A stretch of DNA of 36,161 nt. Origin: Candidatus Daviesbacteria bacterium (GTDB taxonomy: Bacteria; Patescibacteriota; Microgenomatia; Daviesbacterales; UBA10151). Shown here piece after piece: positions 1-6,084 of the stretch; positions within the stretch are counted from its first letter, which is position 1, and the number at the start of each line of letters is the position of its first letter. The translations under genes were made by a program, and so were the position numbers. The DNA lies in the NCBI GenBank assembly GCA_030648645.1, contig JAUSHL010000017.1, positions 1-36,161 of the forward strand. Direction: 5' to 3'. Below the pieces are notes generated by a model that was not told where the DNA came from, searched no databases, and was given only the letters and a program-made list of their open reading frames with translations.

Positions 1-181
1 TCCTCCCCTATCCGGTAATTTAAACCTTGCTCCTGCCCCTGCCACCTATTCTGTCAGGTTATACAATGGTTATGTTAATAATTCTGCCCCCTATCCTTCA
101 TTTACAATCGATGCTTGTCTTGTCGGACCAAACCCCAAACCCTGGATGCAAGTTTTTGGTGATGTACATACAAATAAATAA
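1..181 (+). CDS. C-terminal end of a surface/secreted protein (5' partial)
   Basis: An open frame enters from the left edge (first full codon at base 2) and runs about 60 codons to TAA at 179-181. The peptide is rich in Pro, Asn, Ala and Tyr (APAPATYSVRLYNGYVNN) and ends PWMQVFGDVHTNK. The low-complexity, Ser/Asn/Pro-rich character suggests the tail of an extracellular beta-rich protein, which fits the cell-envelope gene next to it. It converges on the deacetylase gene with one base between the stops. No domain can be named from this fragment; the coding call rests on the open frame and composition. Confidence 0.6.
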   Translation, partial: PPLSGNLNLAPAPATYSVRLYNGYVNNSAPYPSFTIDACLVGPNPKPWMQVFGDVHTNK

Positions 182-182
182 A

Positions 183-1091
183 TTACAATAAGTCAATAAA
201 TGTTTGTAAATCTGCTCCTCCACCTACTTTTAATCTTGGCATGTTGAATATTGTGCCTTCAGATTGAGTTTTATTTGCCCATGTTCCCAGTGCTCCCATA
301 TATCCTGCATTTTTTGTGATTTTGATAATATTTTCATTGACTGCTCCAAATGGATAGGCTATAAAATTTATAGGAATTCCTAAATTATCCTGTAGGATTT
401 TTTTGCTTTGAATAATTTCAGATTCTGCAGTTTGAGGAGATACTGAAGTTAAATGATAATGATTAACACCATGAGCTCCAAAATTTATTAAGCCTGATCC
501 TGACATTTCTCTTATTTGATTCCATGATAAATAATAGCCCTGATTCATTAAATTTGTGGGAATAAATACTGTGGCATGTAGACCATATTTTAATAAAATT
601 GGATAGGCATTAGTATAAAAATCCATATATCCATCATCAAAAGTTAAAATAATGGATTTAGCAGGAAGGGTTATTTGTCCTCTGATTGCAGGATAAAGAG
701 TATCCAGAGAGATAGTATTATATCCATTTTCTTTTAAATATTTCATCTGTTCCTCAAATTTATCAGGAGTAACAGATAAATAATCCCGTTGTTTATCTGT
801 GGGATTGGGATTATTACCAATATAATGATACATCAGGATAGGAACTCTGATTTGGTTCCCTGAAATTTGAGGAGCATAAATTTTCTCTGTGGGCTTAGGG
901 GTTGGAATAATAGTGAGATTTGTTTGGGTGGTTTGTTTGGCTTGGGGTTTTAGAATATTTAAATTAATATTGGAGGTGAATATTTTTAATTCAAAAAATA
1001 AAATTAAAATTAGGAAAACTAAAATTAATATTAAACAAATAAGAATAGGAGAAATGTTTGTTTTTAAAAATGATTTATTTTTCTTCGCCAT
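183..1091 (-). CDS. Membrane-anchored polysaccharide deacetylase (NodB/CE4 family)
   Basis: Predicted to remove N-acetyl groups from an extracellular polysaccharide or peptidoglycan. One N-terminal membrane segment (about residues 15-38, Ile/Leu-rich) is followed by a Thr/Pro-rich linker and the NodB fold. Visible motifs are ILMYHYIG at the domain start, TFDDGY (motif 1, with the catalytic and metal-binding Asp pair), GAHGVNHYHL (metal-binding H-x3-H) and YPFG (motif 3). The ORF track starts at 1097 (MKM), but the second ATG (MAKKNK, 1091) lies 6 nt after a TAAACT -10 box with a TTGTAC -35, matching the leaderless layout of other genes here. Length is normal for a lipid- or membrane-tethered CE4 enzyme. 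The family call is firm; the substrate is not known. Confidence 0.9.
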   Translation of the reverse strand: MAKKNKSFLKTNISPILICLILILVFLILILFFELKIFTSNINLNILKPQAKQTTQTNLTIIPTPKPTEKIYAPQISGNQIRVPILMYHYIGNNPNPTDKQRDYLSVTPDKFEEQMKYLKENGYNTISLDTLYPAIRGQITLPAKSIILTFDDGYMDFYTNAYPILLKYGLHATVFIPTNLMNQGYYLSWNQIREMSGSGLINFGAHGVNHYHLTSVSPQTAESEIIQSKKILQDNLGIPINFIAYPFGAVNENIIKITKNAGYMGALGTWANKTQSEGTIFNMPRLKVGGGADLQTFIDLL

Positions 1092-1155
1092 CTTCATAGT
1101 TTATCAAATAAAGTAATTTTGGTACAATATACAAACTGGAGAAATGCCAGTTTAT

Positions 1156-1223
1156 GCCGCGGTGGTGGAATAAGACACCTTTGCTTCGCAAAAGGTCTTG
1201 ACCCACTCACCGCAGTAATTAAA
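1156..1223 (+). repeat. Ghost copy of the tRNA-Leu 5' end followed by a hairpin
   Basis: The first 16 nt of the downstream tRNA-Leu (GCCGCGGTGGTGGAAT) are repeated exactly 68 bp upstream of the real gene. They are followed by a strong hairpin (AAGACACCTTTGC / GCAAAAGGTCTT) and by CCACTCACCGC, which can pair back with GCGGTGGTGG, so the whole segment could fold as one long stem. It is not a functional tRNA. Similar ghosts flank tRNA-Pro and tRNA-Arg. Confidence 0.75.
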
Positions 1224-1306
1224 GCCGCGGTGGTGGAATGGTATACACGTTGGACTTAAAATCCAATGGTCGCAAGGCCGTGTGGGTTCGACTCCCACCC
1301 GCGGCA
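1224..1306 (+). tRNA. tRNA-Leu (anticodon TAA)
   Basis: Seven-bp acceptor GCCGCGG/CCGCGGC with discriminator A1306, anticodon loop ACTTAAA giving TAA, a long class II variable arm (GGTCGCAAGGCC) and T arm GTGGGTTCGACTCCCAC. CCA is not encoded. All arms fold without mismatch. Confidence 0.97.
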
Positions 1307-1320
1307 CATGTTAAATATTT

Positions 1321-1388
1321 GTCGGGGACCAGGGAATGAGCAAGCTCTTGCTAACGCAATAAGATAGGTTTGCCTTTCGTTTCACTCA
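1321..1388 (-). repeat. Ghost copy of the tRNA-Pro 3' end with spacer hairpin
   Basis: The 17-nt left edge of tRNA-Pro (GTCGGGGACCAGGGAAT) occurs at 1321-1337 and again at 1389-1405, a 68-bp offset. The spacer carries the small hairpin AGCAAG-CT-CTTGCT. On the minus strand this is a duplicate of the tRNA 3' end, the segment normally used as an integration site. Confidence 0.75.
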
Positions 1389-1389
1389 G

Positions 1390-1461
1390 TCGGGGACCAG
1401 GGAATTGAACCCTGCGCCTCCTGTTCCCAAAACAGGCGTTCTACCGATGAACTAGTCCCCG
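1390..1461 (-). tRNA. tRNA-Pro (anticodon TGG)
   Basis: The minus-strand cloverleaf has acceptor CGGGGAC/GTCCCCG with discriminator A, D arm GTTCATCGGTAGAAC, anticodon stem CCTGT/ACAGG with loop TTTGGGA (anticodon TGG), and T arm GCAGGGTTCAATTCCCTG. CCA is not encoded. Confidence 0.95.
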
Positions 1462-1501
1462 TAATTCTCAAATTTATCTTGATTGCACCTGTAATTGTAA
1501 A

Positions 1502-1590
1502 CCAATTTAACTCGAATTTGCAACTTTCGTTAAATGGTTTGAACCCAAAATTTCGATTAAAAATTGTAAATTGGAGTATTTTGGGTATAA
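1502..1590 (+). repeat. Promoter-bearing interspersed repeat, copy 1
   Basis: About 90 bp containing GAACCCAAAATT and TTGGAGTATTTTGGGTATA. It recurs at 25536-25632 (same orientation) and 30139-30234 (inverted). Its end holds TTGTAA and TATAAC 16 bp apart, a plausible sigma70 promoter pointing to the NUDIX gene. This copy lacks the GTCCGCC...GGCGGAC palindrome found in the other two. Confidence 0.7.
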
Positions 1591-1652
1591 CCATATTTTC
1601 TCATTTTGTACACTCAATACCCCATATTTAAGTGATATAATAGGATCAAATT

Positions 1653-2087
1653 ATGATACCTAAAAGAATTCCTGAGGAAGAATTTAAATATATTTATTCA
1701 AAAGTGCCTAGACTTTGTGTGGATATAATTATCCAATCTGATCATGGTGTTATATTAAGCAAAAGAATGATCCCTCCATTTAAAGGTATGTGGCATATAC
1801 CCGGTGGCACTGTTTTAAATAGAGAAAAATTAGAAGCAACTGCTAAAAGAGTAGCTTTAGAAGAACTTGGTTTAGATATAGAAATCAATAAATTATTAGG
1901 ATTAATTGAATATCCTGAAATGGATGATGAAAAACATGCTGTAAGTATTGCTTATTTAATAACAGATTTTTCAGGCACACCGAGAGGAAGTAATCAAGGT
2001 AAAGAAGTTAAATTTTTTCAAGAATTACCTGAAAATTTAATTCCGGCGCAAAAAGAATTTCTTGAAGAACATTTAGAAATGAAATAA
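1653..2087 (+). CDS. NUDIX hydrolase, GDP-mannose mannosyl hydrolase-like
   Basis: A single 144-residue Nudix domain, predicted to hydrolyse a nucleoside diphosphate linked to another moiety. The Nudix box is GGTVLNREKLEATAKRVALEELGLD. The first Glu of the usual REUxEExGU core is Val here (RVALEELGL). Box variants occur in the GDP-mannose mannosyl hydrolase branch, and the upstream segment (VDIIIQSDHGVILSKR, PFKGMWHIPGG) resembles that branch, so a nucleotide-sugar substrate is plausible but unproven. A TATAAT box at 1636-1641 precedes the ATG, with AGGA between. The stop lies 5 bp before the HIT gene, so the two are probably co-transcribed. Confidence 0.88.
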   Translation: MIPKRIPEEEFKYIYSKVPRLCVDIIIQSDHGVILSKRMIPPFKGMWHIPGGTVLNREKLEATAKRVALEELGLDIEINKLLGLIEYPEMDDEKHAVSIAYLITDFSGTPRGSNQGKEVKFFQELPENLIPAQKEFLEEHLEMK

Positions 2088-2092
2088 ATAAT

Positions 2093-2494
2093 ATGGATAA
2101 TTGTGTTTTTTGTAAAATTATAAAAGGAGAAATTCCACATAATAAGATTTGGGAAGATGATGATTTTATAGCCTCACTTTCTATTGATCCCATTAAACCT
2201 GGTCACACTTTAGTAATTCCCAAAAAACATACTGATTATATTTTTGATATGGAGGATGTTGAGTTGGGAAAATTGATAGTGGCTTGTAAACCAATTGCAA
2301 AGGCCCTGAAAGTAGTTTTTAAGCCTCAAACCGGAAAAATTGGAGTGATGGTAGCCGGAATGGGAGTTTTTCATGTACATATCCATTTAATTCCAATGGA
2401 TTCTGAACATGATTTAAATTTTGATTTGGCAAAAAGAGCCTCTTCAGAGGAACTTCAAGAAAATGTAGAAAAAATAAAATCTGCTTTCAAATAA
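2093..2494 (+). CDS. HIT family nucleotide hydrolase/transferase
   Basis: A cytosolic 133-residue protein with the HIT signature HVHIHLIP (residues about 95-102), whose middle His is the nucleophile attacking the alpha-phosphate of nucleotidyl substrates such as AMP conjugates or dinucleoside polyphosphates. The N-terminus CVFCKIIKGEIP is the usual start of Hint/Fhit-like bacterial proteins and supports the chosen ATG; CxxC there may bind zinc. PGHTLVIPKKH is also typical. It sits 5 bp after the NUDIX gene, so both partners clear or remodel nucleotide derivatives. No internal damage is seen. Confidence 0.93.
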   Translation: MDNCVFCKIIKGEIPHNKIWEDDDFIASLSIDPIKPGHTLVIPKKHTDYIFDMEDVELGKLIVACKPIAKALKVVFKPQTGKIGVMVAGMGVFHVHIHLIPMDSEHDLNFDLAKRASSEELQENVEKIKSAFK

Positions 2495-2538
2495 GCCAAA
2501 CTCGCTTCCCCTCTTAAAATCTGGTAAAATTGACAAAT

Positions 2539-2605
2539 GCGTCCGTGGCTTAATGGATAAGACATGCTAAAGCAATCTTGACCACTTTCGCTACAATGTA
2601 CATAT
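2539..2605 (+). repeat. Ghost copy of the tRNA-Arg 5' end followed by a hairpin
   Basis: GCGTCCGTGGCTTAATGGATAA differs from the real tRNA-Arg start by one base (T for C) and lies 67 bp upstream of it. A TGCT/AGCA hairpin flanked by AAGA/TCTT follows. The motif AAGACA...TCTTGACC is shared with the tRNA-Leu ghost. Confidence 0.72.
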
Positions 2606-2678
2606 GCGCCCGTGGCTTAATGGATAAAGCAAGTGAATTCTAATCACTAGACTGGGGGTTCGAATCCCTCCGGGCGTA
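2606..2678 (+). tRNA. tRNA-Arg (anticodon TCT)
   Basis: Acceptor GCGCCCG/CGGGCGT (terminal G-T), anticodon stem AGTGA/TCACT with loop ATTCTAA (TCT), T arm GGGGGTTCGAATCCCTC, discriminator A2678. CCA follows directly at 2679-2681 and is therefore encoded, unlike the other complete tRNAs in the window. Confidence 0.96.
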
Positions 2679-2763
2679 CCATCTTTCGCTAAAGCTACAG
2701 ATGGCAAGCCCTCAAAGCTACAGATGGCAAGCCCTGTGAAGTTTCAGTGAAAAAGGGTAGATT

Positions 2764-3042
2764 ATGTATTACACGTATATTTTAAAAAACTCTGAAACTG
2801 GTAGATACTATATTGAATATAGTTCTGATTTGAAAAATCGTCTTGAGGAGCACCAAAGTGGTCAGGTAAAATCTACTAAATCTAATTTAAACTATCATCT
2901 TGAATGGTATTGTGCATTTCAAACTATGGAACAAGCTCTAGGATTTGAAAAATATCTGAAGACAGGTTCAGGAATAGCATTTATGAAGAAAAGATTTTTC
3001 AAATCTCTTGTAGCTTTGAGTAAAGATGTTAATCTGGGATGA
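2764..3042 (+). CDS. GIY-YIG nuclease-domain protein with altered motif
   Basis: A stand-alone 92-residue GIY-YIG domain of the UvrC N-terminal/UPF0213 type, common in CPR genomes. Such domains cleave DNA; the role of stand-alone copies is unsettled. The fold landmarks are YYTYILKN (strand 1), RYYIEYSSDLKNRLEEH (YIG strand plus catalytic-Arg helix) and FEKYLKTGSG (conserved Glu helix). The first motif reads YTY and the second YIE instead of YIG, so a key Gly is replaced by Glu and activity could be reduced. The gene starts after short local repeats (AAGCTACAGATGGCAAGCCCT occurs twice) downstream of tRNA-Arg. Confidence 0.85.
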   Translation: MYYTYILKNSETGRYYIEYSSDLKNRLEEHQSGQVKSTKSNLNYHLEWYCAFQTMEQALGFEKYLKTGSGIAFMKKRFFKSLVALSKDVNLG

Positions 3043-3105
3043 TGTTTACCCTACGAAGCTTTAGCGTATTAGGGAATCCCTACAGGCGTACAAGTTCTGA
3101 TTAAT

Positions 3106-3264
3106 TTATTTTTTTTGTAGATTCAAGCTATTACGTATATCCTGTATTGATTCTGTGGAATTTGGTAATTTTGGAGTAGTCTTTTTAAGACCTAGTTCAT
3201 CTCCTATCTTGCTAATTCTTTTCTGTCTTTCTAATATTTCTGGCTCTAATTCTTTTATTTCCAT
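3106..3264 (-). CDS. Small hypothetical protein, second gene of a minus-strand pair
   Basis: A 52-codon frame absent from the ORF track: it begins MEIKELEPEILERQKRIS and ends NSLNLQKK. It is highly charged, helical at the start, and free of cysteines and membrane segments. Its ATG lies inside the last codons of the upstream gene (ACAAAATGGAAATAA), an overlap typical of translationally coupled pairs. I prefer it to the plus-strand 3155-3421 ORF, which is a Leu/Phe-rich antisense shadow. I recognise no family. A small regulatory or toxin-antitoxin pair is possible but not supported by any motif. Confidence 0.55.
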   Translation of the reverse strand: MEIKELEPEILERQKRISKIGDELGLKKTTPKLPNSTESIQDIRNSLNLQKK

Positions 3265-3434
3265 TTTGTTAAATCACCATATCCCGCTTTTTTTAAAAGA
3301 TTATCTGCTTCTCTTTGAAGCTCTGCATCAGTTTTTCCATGATATCTTAATTGATCTGCTATTCGTTCTTTGTCTATTTCTTCAGCTAGTTGAATATTAT
3401 CTCTTGTTTTTGAGCCTTTAGTTTCATTAATCAT
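3255..3434 (-). CDS. Small hypothetical protein, first gene of a minus-strand pair
   Basis: A 59-residue frame below the track cutoff, starting MINETKGSKTRDNIQLAEEI and ending KKAGYGDLTKWK. The charged, amphipathic sequence has normal amino-acid use, unlike the hydrophobic antisense ORF over the same bases. It overlaps the next small gene by 10 nt. No Shine-Dalgarno is seen. I cannot assign a family. Coding status is inferred from composition and the gene-pair overlap. Confidence 0.55.
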   Translation of the reverse strand: MINETKGSKTRDNIQLAEEIDKERIADQLRYHGKTDAELQREADNLLKKAGYGDLTKWK

Positions 3435-3485
3435 AAATAGAATTATAAAATTTATGAATTTAATTTGTCAATGATTATAACTGAA

Positions 3486-3602
3486 ATTAGTTAGTGTTTC
3501 CCAGTGTCATTCCCGCGAAAGCGGGAATCTATACTAATAAGTATTTATATGGATTCCGTGTCAAGCACGGAATGACAAAGTACTGGGAAGAACTAATTAG
3601 TT
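3486..3602. repeat. Palindromic MITE-like intergenic element
   Basis: The core 3506-3576 begins GTCATTCCCGCGAAAGCGGGAAT and ends ATTCCGTGTCAAGCACGGAATGAC, two hairpins that together form an inverted repeat. The outer arms also pair (AGTTAGTGTTTCCCAGT against ACTGGGAAGAACTAATT). The same core occurs at 4469-4618, and related elements occur inside genes further on. Confidence 0.85.
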
Positions 3603-3636
3603 ACTTATAACTGTATTTATTGATCAAAGTATTGGG

Positions 3637-3642
3637 TATAAT
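3637..3642 (+). promoter_or_regulatory. -10 box of a leaderless promoter
   Basis: TATAAT ends 6 nt before the ATG of the SGNH hydrolase at 3649. The -35 is weak (TATTTA at 17 bp). The spacing leaves no room for a ribosome binding site. Confidence 0.6.
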
Positions 3643-3648
3643 CAGGAC

Positions 3649-4461
3649 ATGTTATTTCATAAAAAGTTTTATCTTTTTTTAATCACTCTATTTGCTATTC
3701 TTTTAGGAATATCTTTCTTTCAAAACAAAGATAATAAGAAGTCGCCTCCAAACTCTCAACCTAAAAATATTCAAGCAGATGGAAGAATGAAAGTTAAATA
3801 TCCGGAGGATTACACAATAGTTATAGTAGGTGATTCTATGACAGAAAAATTGGGAAATTCCGATGAAATAAGATCTTATTTAAAAAATTATTACCCCAAT
3901 AAAACATTTGAAATATTAAATTATGGATTTGGATCGACAAATATTTTATCAGTTCAAAAAAGATTAGAAGAAGAAACTTTTTTTGGCAGAGCTTTCCGGC
4001 CAATTTTAAATATTGATTTTGATTTAATTTTAATTGAATCATTTGGTAATAATCCCCTATCGGAATTTCCATTGGATGTTGGCTTAAATAAACAAAATGA
4101 AACTTTGGATAAAATTATAGAAACTTTAAAAAAAGAAAGTCCCAGTTCTAGAATAGTTTTTGTGGCAACCATTTCTCCTAATAAAAACTTATATGGAAAA
4201 GGTCAGGTTGATTTAACACCTGAGGTCAGAGAAAAATGGGCAGATGAGCGAATTGCTTATATTAAAAATCATATTAAATATGCCAATGATCATCAAATCC
4301 TTTTAATTAATATTTTTGAAAAATCTCAGGATGAAAATGGAAATGGAAAATTAGATTATTTATCATCTGTGGATTATATTCATCCTTCTCCCAATGGAGT
4401 TTATTTTATTTCTGAGCAAATTGCTAAATTTATCTCTGAGAATAATATTTTGACTCCTTAA
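3649..4461 (+). CDS. Membrane-anchored SGNH/GDSL-family hydrolase
   Basis: Predicted extracytoplasmic esterase or acyl-hydrolase. An N-terminal membrane segment (about residues 6-24) precedes the SGNH fold. Block I is IVIVGDSMTEKL with the nucleophile Ser; the region IESFGNNPL carries the Gly/Asn of blocks II-III; block V is VDYIHPSPNG with the catalytic Asp and His. A possible Ca-type loop DENGNGKLDY sits just before block V. The substrate is unknown, but O-acetyl groups on surface glycans are common targets and the neighbours (deacetylase, sortase) are envelope genes. The gene lies between two palindromic repeats and has a TATAAT box 6 nt before the ATG. Confidence 0.88.
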   Translation: MLFHKKFYLFLITLFAILLGISFFQNKDNKKSPPNSQPKNIQADGRMKVKYPEDYTIVIVGDSMTEKLGNSDEIRSYLKNYYPNKTFEILNYGFGSTNILSVQKRLEEETFFGRAFRPILNIDFDLILIESFGNNPLSEFPLDVGLNKQNETLDKIIETLKKESPSSRIVFVATISPNKNLYGKGQVDLTPEVREKWADERIAYIKNHIKYANDHQILLINIFEKSQDENGNGKLDYLSSVDYIHPSPNGVYFISEQIAKFISENNILTP

Positions 4462-4468
4462 AATTTTT

Positions 4469-4618
4469 GTCATTCCCGCGAAAGCGGGAATCTAAGAGCA
4501 ATTAGCTCGCAAGCTCTGCTTATATTAATAATTATTTTTATGGATTCCGTATCACATTCGACAAGCTCAGTGTCCTGAGTGTATCGAAGGACAAGTACGG
4601 AATGACATATGGAATGAC
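4469..4618. repeat. Palindromic element with a second palindrome nested in it
   Basis: This starts GTCATTCCCGCGAAAGCGGGAATCTA like the 3506 copy. It ends with TACGGAATGAC and a partial repeat of the terminus. The middle holds a different palindrome (TTCGACAAGCTCAG...CTGAGTGTATCGAA), as if a second repeat had inserted into the first. Confidence 0.82.
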
Positions 4619-4648
4619 AAAGTGAGCCACATGTATTATTATTAAATC

Positions 4649-5335
4649 ATGAAGAAAAAAACTTTTTCCTTATTATTTTTAGGCTTTGGTATTTTTATTT
4701 TAATTCAGGTAATTATGCCTATTTTAGAATATAAAATATGGGAAACAGTTATCTATAATCAAAATATTTCTTTAATCAGTCCGGATCCCGGACAAAAAGT
4801 TTTGGGTATTTCTATTGAAAATGAACCCTCCATAAAAAATATTGGAGTCGGGCTCTTGTTTAGAAACAATAAAGATAATTTTCCTGCTATAATTTCTAAT
4901 TCGAAAAGATTAATTCCTCCTGCCTATCAAAGCTTTTACTTATCGATACCATCTTTAAAATTAGCAAATTTAAAAGTGGTTGTCGATACTAATGATTTTG
5001 AACAAAATTTAGCTCATCTGCCTGGTAGTGGTTTACCGGGAGAAAAAGGGAATACTTTTATTACCGGGCACTCATCCTTACCTCAACTTTTCCGGCCGGG
5101 AAATTTTAAAGCTATTTTTGCCCATTTGCCGGAAATTAAAAAAGGAGAGAGTATTATTTTGGATGCCGGTGGGCAGAAATTTGAATATATTGTAAGTGGT
5201 TTAAAAATAGTTGATCCCAAAGAAACTTGGGTGATTAATCCTCCTGAACAAAATGGAAGGTATTTAACTTTAATGACTTGTGTTCCGCCAGGGCTTTATT
5301 TAAAAAGATTGATAGTTTTAGCAGAAATTAAATAA
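4649..5335 (+). CDS. Sortase (class D/E-like transpeptidase)
   Basis: A membrane-anchored transpeptidase that would cleave a sorting signal and attach proteins to the cell surface or to each other. An N-terminal membrane helix (residues about 6-26) is followed by a linker and the sortase domain. The catalytic His lies in NTFITGHSS, the catalytic Cys in LTLMTCVPPG (TLxTC), and the Arg in YLKRLIVLAEI at the end of the domain. HLPGSGLPGEKGN is a typical lead-in to the His loop. The length of 228 residues is normal. No substrate with a recognisable LPxTG-type tail is visible in the window. It converges on the zinc-ribbon gene with an 8-bp overlap of the two ends. Confidence 0.93.
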   Translation: MKKKTFSLLFLGFGIFILIQVIMPILEYKIWETVIYNQNISLISPDPGQKVLGISIENEPSIKNIGVGLLFRNNKDNFPAIISNSKRLIPPAYQSFYLSIPSLKLANLKVVVDTNDFEQNLAHLPGSGLPGEKGNTFITGHSSLPQLFRPGNFKAIFAHLPEIKKGESIILDAGGQKFEYIVSGLKIVDPKETWVINPPEQNGRYLTLMTCVPPGLYLKRLIVLAEIK

Positions 5336-5957
5336 TAGCAGAGGATTTTTTATTGGATTTTCTAACTTTTTTCTCAACTGTTATAGGTAATTCCTTAATA
5401 GGCATTTCTTCAATTATTTCTTCTACAATTTCTTTTTTAGCTTTTTTGGGGGATAATATTGCCAATATTTGATCAAGTTTAGCATTCAACTGCTCTAAAT
5501 CACCTTTATCATTTCTTGGGTTTGCATTTTTCTTTTCTCCAAAACAATTACTACAATAAATTGGTTTTCCACTAGTTGGTTTAAAAGGAACCTGACAACT
5601 ATTTCCACACTCATCACAAACAGTATCAAACATCTCTTTCACATCCTCAGATCTTGAACCCCTATCTTCCCATCCAGAGGATGGTCCTCCTTTGGAAGAA
5701 TATCTTTCTGATCTTGAATCAGAATCTCTGTTGTGTCCAAAACAAGAACTGCAATAAATTGGTTTACCACTTGTTGGCCGGAAAGGTACTTCACAGCTTT
5801 TTTTACAATTATCACAAACTGCCTGATGCATTTCTACCGGACCACGTGAACCTCGGTCGCCCGCTCCGCCTGCGAAGCGAGGCGAGTTGAATCCTCCTCT
5901 TGAAAAGCCTCTTCCTCTTCCTTCCCTGTCTCCACGCCCTCTGTCATAATTTCCCAT
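5328..5957 (-). CDS. RGG-rich protein with duplicated CPR-type zinc ribbon
   Basis: A 209-residue protein, probably nucleic-acid binding. Residues 1-40 are Arg/Gly-rich (DRGRGDREGRGRGFSRGG). Two near-identical zinc ribbons follow: CDNCKKSCEVPFRPTSGKPI-YCSSCF and CDECGNSCQVPFKPTSGKPI-YCSNCF, each with two CxxC knuckles plus an extra Cys, separated by a Ser/Arg-rich linker. The C-terminus has a short coiled coil (LEQLNAKLDQILAIL) and a Lys/Glu-rich tail. This ribbon (VPFxPTxxKPxYC) is widespread in CPR bacteria. DNA or RNA condensation or binding is an inference from the RGG and basic regions. Confidence 0.85.
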   Translation of the reverse strand: MGNYDRGRGDREGRGRGFSRGGFNSPRFAGGAGDRGSRGPVEMHQAVCDNCKKSCEVPFRPTSGKPIYCSSCFGHNRDSDSRSERYSSKGGPSSGWEDRGSRSEDVKEMFDTVCDECGNSCQVPFKPTSGKPIYCSNCFGEKKNANPRNDKGDLEQLNAKLDQILAILSPKKAKKEIVEEIIEEMPIKELPITVEKKVRKSNKKSSAII

Positions 5958-6008
5958 AGATAGTATTGTACCATGTATTCAAATGAAATGTACAATTAGT
6001 TGTTGATG

Positions 6009-6084
6009 AGCGGGTGAGGGGATTAGGGTCGTACTCCAAAACCTATTTAACGATAACTCTGAGGAGGCTAAATTACTAGCTTTC
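6009..6084 (+). repeat. tRNA-Gly-derived att-like repeat R1 plus coding-tail module (interrupted by the IS)
   Basis: AGCGGGTGAGGGGA matches the tRNA-Gly 3' end (19145 onward) for 14 nt and begins an ungapped match to R2 (14952) and R3 (16199). Read from 6010, the module translates AGEGIRVVLQNLFNDNSEEAKLLAF. The insertion sequence cuts it after TTTC; the remainder resumes at 7386 as TTCAACTGGAACTTCTTAAAAA. Confidence 0.75.

Noticed and set aside
1382-1594. 70-aa minus-strand ORF
   Set aside because: Runs through tRNA-Pro and the promoter-bearing repeat; no protein-like features.
2539-2605. A second tRNA-Arg gene
   Set aside because: Only the acceptor and D-arm half is present; no anticodon or T arm follows.
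3155-3421. 88-aa plus-strand ORF
   Set aside because: Leu/Phe/Ile-rich antisense of two better small minus-strand frames; no motif.
3486-4618. CRISPR-like spaced repeats
   Set aside because: Only two palindromic copies separated by a gene, with no regular spacers and no cas genes.
6009-6084. An intact coding gene in the R1 module
   Set aside because: An in-frame stop lies directly before the repeat and the IS interrupts it; only a decayed tail remains.
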